This document shows positions 39,959-51,900 of a DNA stretch of 64,000 bases, piece by piece; position 1 is the stretch's first letter; the number at the start of each line of letters is the position of its first letter. The stretch is taken from assembly GCA_916700875.1 (NCBI GenBank), contig CAKAKS010000032.1, positions 16,607,629-16,671,628 of the forward strand, in the 5' to 3' direction. Below the pieces are notes generated by a model. The model made no database searches. It saw only the letters and a program-made list of their open reading frames with translations, and had not been told where the DNA came from. Made by a program: the position numbers and the translations under genes. The DNA is from Sebastes aleutianus. Taxonomy: Eukaryota > Chordata > Actinopteri > Perciformes > Sebastidae.

Positions 39959-42900
39959 CGTGTACTCCAGTGGTGAATCAGGCGCAGGGAAAACGGAGAG
40001 CACTAAACTGTTGCTTCAGTTCCTGTCGGTGATGAGCCAGAACTCAGCCGGGACGCCTCCATCAGAGAAAAGTACACGAGTGGAGCAGGCCATCGTACAG
40101 AGCAGGTATGAGCAAAATGAAGATGACACACTTTACTTTTCTTTTACTGTTACTACCAGAGCTGTTCTTCAGCATTTCGCAAAATGTCAGATTCAAGTCT
40201 AGAGTCATTCGAAAGGCGTCCCGGTCAAGTTTCAGAATCAGAAATACTTTATTGATCCTTGATCATTGGGGGAAATTGGGTTACGTTACAGTTGTTCCAT
40301 TTTAGAATAAAAATATATATAAACATAGAGAAGTTGTAAGAAAAATAGAAATAAAGTATTGAAAAATGTGTACATTTTACTACAATATATTACAAAAATA
40401 GCAATAAATATGTAGAAATAGAAATAAGAAATATGTAAAAAGAAATATACACTGTAAAAAGTAAAAGAAATATGTAAAAATAGTCGTGTAATAGAAAATA
40501 GGACTTAAAGACATTCCCGACCATGTCATAAGTTTTACAAAAGTCTTAAAGTCTAAATAAAGTCATCAAAAGCAAATCTTTAAGCCCTCTGAATGCTGAC
40601 AAGGGCTGCAACTAACGATTATTTTCATTATTGATCAATCTGCTGTTTGGTTTCGATCAATCTTTTGGTTCGTAAAAAAGTACAAAAAATGCCTGTCAGG
40701 GTTTCCAAGGAGACACCTTCAGAAATCTATGTTTAACATCCCGAAACCCAAAGACATTTAGTTCACATAAAACAGAGAAACACTGACGTTGGTAGCATCA
40801 AATGTTTGGTATTTTTGCTTTAAAAATGACTAAAACGTGTAATCGATTGTCAAAAATAGTTGGCAATTAATTTTCTGTCGATCAACAAGTCAGTTAATGG
40901 ACACATTTTTGCAGCTGTAATGATATTGAAATTACATTTTGAAATGTAATATTAATGTTTCTACATCTCTGAGATCAAGTCCATTCAATGCATCGCTTTA
41001 ATAATGAAATATTCAAGGTGTGCACCCATGCAAGGCGGTTTTATATGTCTTATATTGTTCCAACAAATCGAAAAATAATACTTGAAGGATTTTGTTGTCA
41101 AGTTTTAAGTCAAGTCAATCCTTTAGGGAGCCAGTGAGTAAATCCAGATACTGTGGGAGCGATAAGTAATCAGTGTATGTCGGCTACGGGGCACTAATGG
41201 ATGATGATGTTAATATGAAGCAGAGCATTGCTGAAAAAGAGCAGTAAAATAATTATGCTTTTGGAGAAACATAATGAATGGCCTCTGCAGCACATGGTCG
41301 GTGTACTATGTTCTATACTGCATGAACAGATAAATTACAGACAAAATAAAAAGCACTAACTGCAGGTTTTTCCTCTCTGTGAAGTCCGATCATGGAAGCG
41401 TTTGGTAATGCAAAGACTGTTTACAACAACAACTCCAGTCGCTTTGGGAAATTCATCCAACTTCACTTCTCTGAGGGCGGCAACATCCAGGGAGGCTGCG
41501 TCATTGACTGTATCCTTATATATATATATATATATATACAGTATATATTGTATATCTGTTTGAAATGTGCCAGAATTTGTATGTGCTTTTATTATTATTG
41601 AATGAAAGGGCATGCTAAAGGAGTATATTTGTTGTTTCCTTGACTCTCTACCTTTCAGATTTACTGGAAAAGGTAACCAAACCTGAAGCCTGCTCATATC
41701 AAGTTATTAAAATTCATTTGGAGTGATTGTTATTGTTGCATTTTGTGAATCATGATGAAATGTTGCTTTGCTGCATTGATCTTTGCTGTAGAACCGAGTG
41801 GTGCGACAAAACCCTGGAGAACGAAACTACCACATCTTCTACGCTCTGCTGGCAGGAGCTAGCAAAGAGCATAAAAGTAAGGAAACGCACACCAATGTTG
41901 TTGTGTCAACTGGTGTTACAAAGAGAAACGGTATATAGCAGCAGATAACATTATAATCTGACTACATCCACATAGTGTAAGTGCAGTTAAGTATCTCAAT
42001 GTGCATCTGTCCCTGCTGACATTATATTATATTTCCTCTATCAGACCTGTACTTCTTGGAGGAGCCTGTCGAATCTTTCCACTACCTCAACCAATCAGGA
42101 TGTATGAAGGACAAGAGTCTGAATGACAAAGAGCTATATATCAGTGTTATGGTCAGTCTTTTCTTTGTTAAGAAGATTTGAGTTTTACAAACATTTTCCC
42201 GGGGACAAAAGCTGCTCTGGAGGCAGAAATCATCAAACTAGAAGTTATCCGTATTACTAGAAATTATGTTTGTAATTTGAGCTGTCTTTCTAGGTTTACA
42301 CTAGTCACACTACAAGACAATAACTGTCTATGCATTTTAGTAGTTAGATGATGACCTTCCAACCTTACGGCATTTTTACCTCTGCCAGGTTGTTTTCCTT
42401 TTTTTTAAGCAGGTTATGAGCAGATTCCCATTAAATTCATAACACAAAAGGCATTTTTAAGGACAACAATTTTAACTGTGATCTGAATTTGGGCGTTGTT
42501 TAACCATAACTACAAAACTAACAGATATAGAGACTTAATTCCAAACCCTAAGGGATGTTTGCAGCCGGCAGCTTTAAAGGGACTATTTGTAAGATTCAGA
42601 AATGCTGCTTAACAGCGACACCTGTGGCCTTGAAATCAACGAAAGTCAGCGTCGAGCTCGCGCTTGCACGCTCAACATAGACATGAACGAGCATCGCTCA
42701 AAACAGTGAGGCGACAGACGTCAGCTAAAACCACAATATCACTATATTTCAGCTGCTTGGCAGTAATGTTAGCTGACCAGACGAAGGTCTCTCCATGAAT
42801 CAATGCTGATCCTAGTGTTGGCTTTTCCTGCTTAGCGCAGGCTTCAGCAGTGGGGCTCCTCAACGAGTTACGTTATCGCCTCCCGACCGCAGCCGAAGAC

Positions 42901-45900
42901 GGTCGGTAACGAGACGATAACGTAACTCGTTGAGGAGCCCCGTCACTTCACAAGACACGGGAAACCTCTGTTGGTCTGGAGGAGCTGCAGCATTTATTTC
43001 TGCACAAACGTCCACTCTACATTCACTAGATATTCTCAGAGCTAAACTAACTCTTCTGCAGTGTGGAGTGAGCGCGCGTTCACGTTTAGAGGTGGAGCGA
43101 GACAGCGAGGACGCGCGCGCTGTCTGAGTGAAGGAGAGCAGGCAGCAGAGACGAGGCTCCGGCCACACGCGAGCGCGCATATGCGAACGCACATGTGTGC
43201 CGATCCGCTACATTTATACGCTTAAAAAGTTACAAACAGTCCCTTTAATCGATTAGTTGTTTGGTCTATAAGATGTCAGAAAATGTTGAAAAAGGTCGAT
43301 CAGTGTTTCCCAAAGCCCAAGATGGTGTCCTCAAATGTCTTGTTTTGTCCACAACTTAAAGATATTCAGTTTACTGTCACAGAGGAGTAAAGAAACCAGA
43401 AAATATTCACATTTAAGAAGCTGGAACCAGAGAATTTTGACTTTTTTTTCTTAAAAAATTACTCAAACCGATTAGCAATTAATCAGTTTGCGATTCATTT
43501 AATAGTTGACAACTAATCGATTAATCGTTGCAGCTTTAATAAAATACAACTGACAGAAATTTTGTTCCAAAAATGTCCCCAAAATCTGCACCCCCTCCTA
43601 GATTTTGAAGAGTCTTCTTTGTAGTTGTTTCTTGTATAAAAAAAATAGAAAATCCATGCATTGCATCTTGAGGTCAATATTATTTCAGCCCAAAGAGCAG
43701 CTCCATCTCAGAGCAATGTTTGTACAGTTGAAATTCGAAACACCATTTATCAAACCTCTGTAAGTGAGCGCATTGATGCAGAATCAGCTGCTATACTACT
43801 GTGTATTCTTTTTGTCTTCTTAGTCGCCAAGATAAAAAATGTTGAAAGCACCTGTCCGTTGGTAGCACCTGATCTCATTTCCTGTGCTTTTTGTCTGCGT
43901 GTAGGAGGCGCTGAAGGTGTTGGAGTTCTCAGAGGAGGAGATCAGAGACATGTTTAAGCTGCTGTCTGGAGTCTTACAGCTGGGAAACATCGAGTTCATG
44001 ACTGCAGGAGGAGCCCAGATCACCACCAAGCAAGGTCAGTGGTGTAAAGTGGGTTTGGAAAAGTAAAAACTGTGTTGCAGAAGTCTGACACATCTTTGTA
44101 CATCTTTCAGTGGCCACTAATGCCAGCGAGCTGCTGGGCCTGGACGCCTTCCAGCTGTCTGAAGTGCTGACTCAGCGCTCCATAATCCTCAGAGGAGAGG
44201 AAATCTGCTCGCCACTCACGATAGAACAGGTCAGCACACACTCGTGTACATCCACACATTTATTATCCCCCTCCCCATCCATTTCTGGCTCTTCCCGACA
44301 CACACTCGCGATCTCTTCCTTACAGGCCGTGGATTCCCGGGACTCTGTTGCCATGGCGTTATATTCCCAGTGTTTCTCCTGGATCATCCTCAAGATCAAT
44401 CAGAAGATCAAAGGGAAGGAAAACTTTAAATCCATCGGCATCCTCGACATCTTTGGCTTTGAGAACTTTGAGGTAAGAACTTTGAACTGTTTAGCTGGAA
44501 GCACCACAGTAGTTCATTCACACACACAGATCTGTATATGAGATGTGTGTCTTTGCATCCAGGTGAATCGGTTTGAGCAGTTTAACATCAACTACGCCAA
44601 CGAGAAGCTTCAGGAGTACTTCAACAAGCATATCTTCTCCCTGGAGCAGCTAGAGTACAACAGGTGCACTCCTACATACAGTATATCCATCTACACACCT
44701 GCATAAACAAATACTTACATCTTACTGTAAAAGTTTGTTATTGACTTCAATATAACAATATGGAAAATATAAAATACAACTTTAAGGGATCAAATAAAAA
44801 CATTAGGTCCAAACATGAATCTATATAGTATAATGCAATGCAACAAAATTGCTAACCAAAAAGTCATTCTCCAACATTTTTCAGTCAAGTATGCAACATA
44901 ACATAATTATGTCTGTTCCTATAAATAGTCAATTACTGTCAATTTCCTTCCATATAATCTAAGGGGGTTGATACCGTTCACTGCAGCTTTTGAAAACAGC
45001 TGTTTTTTTATATATACGTATTTAATCAGGATGTCACATTGAGATTGAGATCTCTTTTACAAGTGAGACCTGAGTACAGAAAAATTAATAAATATAATAA
45101 TAATAAAATTAATACAATGAAAATAAATAATAATGGCAATGACATCAAAATATAATATTAATATAGCAATATTTAAATATATATACATATGTTTATTATT
45201 TTATTTCCATTTACTACTTTAATCACTTTTTATGTATAGATTTTCTGTCCTTATTGTAATTTTCTTATTGTTTTAGTCTTACTCTGCACTTTCATTTTAA
45301 TCCCTCAAAGCATATTGTTGACCTACATGTTTTAAAATGTGATTATTATTATCTAAATGATGCTACATTTTTACACAAATCATGCAAATTTGACGGTATA
45401 ATAGTAATTATAATAATAACTTTATTTATCCGTTTCTAAACAGAATTACAAAGTGTCTAACTGTAGAACAAACAGAATCAACATGTAAAAGTAATTACAT
45501 TACAAGAATAATTTATAACATTACATATTATAGTCATAGTATAACACAGAATCCAACAGTAAAACAATGAGGAGTGTTAAAAATAAAACCAAAATAGGTT
45601 AAAAACATAGTTGAAACTCATGGAAAGTCTGAGTTTTAAGAAGTAATTTAAAAGACGCTACATGCAGTCTTTTTAAGAGATATTCAGGTTGTGTGTCTGT
45701 CTGAGGATCTTTTGTTTAACCAGTGTTTTGTTGAGCATGCAACAGGTTGTGCACTGATATGAAGTTAATTTTCCATGTATAACTGTTTGGGGTTACTCTC
45801 CACAGGGAAGGTGTCCAGTGGGACGCCATAGACTGGATGGACAATGCAGAGTGTCTCGACCTTATAGAGAAGGTAGGAAAACGATTTGTCGTAACTTGTA

Positions 45901-48900
45901 ACATGAACAGTGTTTAGAGCTGTAATAACGTAACACACTTACTGAATAATTTATACATTTAAAACTATTTTAAAAGATATTTTTTTACTACTTAATAGCA
46001 AAATCTAACAAAATATTCTGTTTCAATCCATATTTGTTGGCGTTTAGCCTTTCAAAAACAACATTTTCACTGTGGTCAAAAACTTGTTGCTCTCCGGCTC
46101 GCCGCACACGAAGGGAGGCTCGCACCTGTATTAACGGGGCGGTCTAGCAGCGATCTAACAACACCATAAATTACATTTTATTTAACCACAATAACAAAAT
46201 ATTTATTCGGGCTCTGACACAAATGTTGTTTAATATTGACGAAACTGACGAGTTCTATTCATTAAAGAAAGTTGATTTTAATAAAAAAAGAAAAATTGAG
46301 GATTTTGTTTGTTTGTTTTGTTTTGAAAATCGGTGGGGAACCACTGAGTTGGTGCATCAAATGTTTCAAAATCTTCGTATCTTGTGCACCTGGCCAGGAA
46401 GTTTAAATATTGTGTTCATATTAACATAATGATTTACTTCAGCATCAGCTAGACAGACTTTTATAAATCAGTGTTGGGTGGAAGTGAGTTGAAATAAAGG
46501 CTGTGTTGGACGCCTCAGATGCTCTCTGGGAACTGATCTAATTATATTGGACTGATGTTTTAGAAGGTGTTGCTGATTTCATAAAGCCGATGCAGTAACA
46601 GGATGTTTTTTTTCTTCTTTCTCTTAGAAACTGGGCTTGCTGGCACTCGTGAATGAAGAGAGTCGATTCCCCAAAGGAACTGACTTCACTCTGCTGGAGA
46701 AGTTGCACAGCAGACACTCTGTGGGTTATTATTATCAATAAAAAAGTTGAGCTTCTGTGCTGGTATTAAACGTTGCATTATATTTAATTTTCTGTGCTAT
46801 TTTCCTGTTTTCTGCAGACGAACCCTTACTACGTCAAGCCCAGACTTGCTGATCATCAGTTCGGTATCAAACATTATGCCGGGGAGGTGAGTGACGTACA
46901 ACTGAGCTACTTCATGTCGTCGACATACTGTATTTGTTATTGTAGTGAAGTCTGGGGTATCATGATGAACCTGTCTGTGTTGTTCAGGTCCTGTATGATG
47001 TAAGAGGGATCCTGGAGAAGAACAGAGACACCTTCAGAGACGACATTCTCAACATGCTCAAGGACAGCAGGCAGGACATTCACACACATTCAATGAGGAG
47101 TTTATTGGGACTGTAATAAGTCCAGAGATTGTTTTAAGTAATTGGTTTATTTCAGTCATTCAAAGAAGAGTTTTTGAGCTGATATGAATCATCTACAATG
47201 ACTAGTAAAAAACGTTCATTGTTGGGAGAAAACTATATTGCAAAGTCATCGAAATGTCCATGTCTTTGAAAAGTGTCATGGAGCAAACAGGTCTGAGGAT
47301 CATTTAAACCCCAAAAAATCATCTAAAATGTCAAGTTTTCACCAGCGAGCGATATAATGTGAGCTATACAAATAGTATAGGTAAATAGTTTATACTTTCC
47401 TGAAAATGAAAATTCAGCTATAGTTGATTTCTGTACATGATTTTTTTTTATCGTCACCAGTATTTCCACTGAAATAATTTATCATATGTAGGTGTGTAAT
47501 CCATCATGTTTCTGTTGCCTCTCAGACTGGACTTCATCTACGACTTGTTTGAGAAGGTCGGCAGCAGGAACAATGAGGAAAAGATGGGAACGGCCAGACG
47601 CAAACCCACCGTGAGCTCCCAGTTCAGGGTGAGTGAAGCGAGCAGTTTAAGACGATTAGATACCCAACGTAACGAGCAACTCATAACAAAGAGTCTAAAG
47701 CAGAGGTTTGGGAGGGCCTCTTCAGGGGGCTCCTAACACTTTCAGGAAGGCTCAGTGAATAGAAGTGAAAACATATTACATTAGTTATCAAAAGATCACA
47801 TAGAATAACCTAAATGTGTGTGATTTTGTTAAAGAGATAGTTCAGATATACATTAGTTTGGGGGAATTTTACAGATTTTTCAGAAACTGATAACTGCCTT
47901 AGGACCTTTTTTTATGTATTTATGTAGTCTGAAGTCAATATAAGGCTATCTTGGCTCAAAATGTTGAATGTATATTGGATCAAATAACATAATTATGATC
48001 CCATAGGGGCGGCTGTGGCTCAGAGGGTAGAGCAGGTTGTCCACCAATCGGAAGGTCGGTGGTTCGATTCCCGGCTGCTCTGGGTCACATGTCGATGTGT
48101 CCTTGAGCAAGACACTTAACCCCAAATTGCTAACCGAAGGCATAGCCATCGGTGTGTGAATGAGTATTTAGATTAGATCCCATCAGTGTATGTGTGAATG
48201 GGTGAATGCTGACATGTAGTGTAAAGCGCTTTGAGAGGTCGGAAGACTAGAAAAGCGCTATATAAGTCCAAGTCCATTTACCATTTTACCATAGGCATCC
48301 AGGAATTGAGCGAAACTAAGCAAGTAAACTAAAGGATGGTGAGGGGGCGCCTCTTTCCAAGCTTTGTCTGAGGGGAGGCCCACAGTCTCAGACTTTGAAA
48401 ACCCCTGGTGTAAAGAATAGTTGTGGATTAAATGAAGTGATTTGACTTAAAAATGTCAGAAATTAGTAAAAATGCCCATCATATTTTCCCAGAACACGAT
48501 GTTTTTCAGCTAATAGATTAATAGACCCGTTGTTTCATGAGAGCTAAAGATGAACTCTTTTAACAGACTATTTTTTAAGTGTATTCCTCTCTGAGACATA
48601 ATGATCGTTGAAAGAGTTACTATTGTAATTTTGCTCACTGCCGTAAGAAAACAATGCACAAATATTTTATTATTTTCCTTTCTCTGTGCTTCCTCAGGAC
48701 TCCCTCCATGCTCTCATGGCTCTTCTGAGTGTTTCCAACCCGTTCTTCATTCGCTGCATTAAGCCCAACATGAAAAAGGTCAGTCAGTTTTCTGTCTCAG
48801 TTCTCAAATCCACCTTAATGCTCTCTTAGAGCCTGATGGGCGATCACCTACTGAAGTTCAGTGTTAAATAATCCTTCTTCTTTTACTTGTAGAATCCCAG

Positions 48901-51900
48901 TGTGTTTGACCCAGAGGTCGTCCTGAACCAGCTGAGGTATTCTGGGATGTTGGAGACTGTGAAGATCCGTCGGGCCGGCTTCCCCGTCCGCAGAACTTTC
49001 AAAGATTTCTTCAATCGGTAAGTATCTTTAAATCTACCTTTATCTTATCTTTTATCTCATTTGTCTGTGTGTGTTTGTGCAAGTGTCTCTGAATTTTTAC
49101 CCTTTTTGTTGAGATCTCTCTTTTGTTTGTCTCTCACAATTTGTCCCTGCAAGGTATAAAATCATTCAGAAAGAGAAATCATCATCATCAGCAGCAGCAG
49201 CAGCAGGAGATGATAAAAAGAGAACTACAGACCTTCTAACCAAATATGACAAGACCAAGAAAGTGTGGCAGTTGGGCAAGACCAAGGTGAGATTTAGCAG
49301 TTTTTGAATCACCAGCACTTGTAACAATTCATGATTAATCCATCATTTAATAAGTTTTCTACATTGCATTAGACATCTTCATGGTAACCTTTCACCTTTA
49401 TCCTGCAGGTGTTCATGAAAGAGGCTCTGGAGCAGCGTTTAGAGAAAGACAGGGATGAAGTCCGACGCCAAGCTGCCATGATAATTCGAGCCCACCTACT
49501 CACTTTCTCTGCCAAGTAAGACCCTCTTACAGATAATAGGAACTGACATTTATATATGCCAGTTCTTATTCACTGTGGTTTATGTTTATTTTTTCATTTT
49601 GTCCACAGGAAGCACTTCAAGCTTGCACGAGCCAGCGTCGTCACCCTCCAGAAACATCTAAGGAGGCACATCCAACGCAGGCGGTACGTGAAGCAACGCA
49701 AGGCTGCGCAGGTGCTGCAGAGACACAGGCGAGGTCAGGTGGCGCGTACGCGAGTTCGAAAACTCAGAGAGGAGAAGAAGAAGAAGAGGGAGGAAGAAGA
49801 GAAGAAGAAACAGGAGGAGGAGAAGAAGACGGCGGGCGAAGGGGAGCAGGAGGGAGTGAATGAAGGAGCAGAGAAAAAGACAAAATCGTCAGAGGCAAAA
49901 TCATCAGAGGCAAAATCGTCAGATGATAGTTCTACCCCAGTATGTTTTCTCTTTACCTCTAAAACACTTGATGTTGCATCTTCTTCTCCTCCCGTTCATT
50001 TACAGAATAAAGTGTAAATGTTGATGCTTAATCGGCTCCTTCTCTTCTCCTCTTCCCGTCTAGGGTGAGGCCCAGCAGATGGAGGAGATCCTGCAGTTGG
50101 AGCGAGAGATCGAGCGTCTGCAGAAGAAGAGAGAAGACGAGGTGTCCCAACTGTGCGAGTCCTCCAAACAGGAGCTGCAACTGCGCCGCGACGCTGAGAT
50201 CAAACGGATGAAGAAGGAGGCGTCCCGCAAGGCCACGGAGCTCATCGACCTCCTGAACTTCAGCGGCGTGGACCCTTCGCTGGGAGCAGTTGCAGCCAAG
50301 CCCGCCACAGAGGCAAAAGCTCCAAAAGCTGCAAGTGCCAGCAGAGGTGCGTCTAAAGAAGAGGAGGTAGACGAGGGGTTTCATGCTGAGGAGGAGTGCA
50401 TCCCTCTCCCTGACTTCCCTCCTCCCGCGGAGACAGACGCTCCCATTGATCAGGACATATTTGCTCACCTCCCTCCTCCCCCGCCTGCTTTCGCAGAGGG
50501 GACAGTGCCTCCTGCACCACCTCCTCCACCTCCTCTCCCCGCAGATGGTGTGCCTGTCGTTGGAATTCCTCCACCTCCTCCTCTCCCTCCACCTGGAGAT
50601 GGCTCCACTATCCCTCCTCCTCCTCCTCCTACACACACAGGAGAGGGGGAGAAAAAAGATGGAGACTCGGAGAGGAAGGTGAGCATGGTGGAGAGCCTGG
50701 GGGACGGGGAGGAGCCCATCTACAGCATGCCTGCAGACACCGAGTCAGATTACGACCAGGAGGAGGAGGACGGGTCCGTCAACGCCGGAGATGACAGCTC
50801 TGTGTCCGGGAGCAACCGTGGCAGCGCCGCCCCGACGGACGAGGAGCACCCGAGGAAGTCGACATGCACCAACACCAGCCACGAGTCCTACAGAGGCAGC
50901 TCCGACTCTGTGAGGACACATACTTACACGCATCCTCACACGCGTGCACGCAGATATGTATGAGCAGCTATGCAGTGAATAATTAAAAAAAATAAAAAAA
51001 AGTTACTGTATTGTTTTAAAAAATCTGATGATTTAATTTACTTTTTTCTTTTGTTATTATATAAGATAAATAATTTATTTTTTTTGTATGATGTTGCAGT
51101 ATGCAGACAGTGACGATGAACACGATGGCATGATGGACACTGATGAAGAAGTGCATAACGGCAGAGTGACCTTGCTTAATGGAAATGGACCACCGTATTT
51201 CCACGGCTACCTCTATATGAAGGGTGGGTATCTGCGTTTCTAAACTTCTAAAGATCTCATTTTCAAGTTAAACCATCTCCACCTTTTGAATTTTGTTTTC
51301 ATGACAATCATTTGTATCGTCTGCTCCCTCAGCTGGTCTGATGATCCCATGGAGGAGGCGTTGGTGTGTGCTGAAGGACGAAACCTTCATGTGGTTCCGG
51401 TCCAAACAAGAGTCTCTCAAGTCTGGCTGGCTCTACAAGAAGGGAGGAGGACTCTCCACCCTCTCACGGAGGTTGTTGTAGTTGTTACTGAGTGCAGCCT
51501 GCATGCTAATTAAACCACAATCTCTGTTGTGTGTGTGTGTGTCCAGTACAATTTAGATGTGAATGATCAATATGTGTTGGATGAATGTGTCATCATATGT
51601 ATGTCTAACCCGATACTTTGAGCCCTCTGCAGTGCTGGAAGACGTCAGTGTCCCTCTCAAGATGGTGTACTCTGTCTTTACTTTGAGAATTTACTTCTCA
51701 AGTCTTACTTCATAGTCTACATCATAACCCTAATCTTTAGTTCATAATCTAAAAAAGTAAAAAGATGAAAATTTGAAATATATTTAGAGGTACTGAGTTA
51801 CTTTTCGGAAAAAGAGGACGTTGTTTGATGCTGGGTTTGGTTTCATTTTACCATAAACAACCTACACATAACACGCTGATCCAAATATTCACAAAACAAA

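Noticed and set aside
48006..48080. Possible tRNA gene because of A and B boxes
   Set aside because: The head is tRNA-like but runs into a SINE body with AAAGCGCT text and no mature tRNA cloverleaf end; annotated as a SINE.
50028..50636. 202-codon open frame on the minus strand, longest antisense ORF in the window
   Set aside because: It lies entirely over exon 24 and mirrors its GAG/CTC-rich and CCT/AGG-rich codons; no domain, no splice context.
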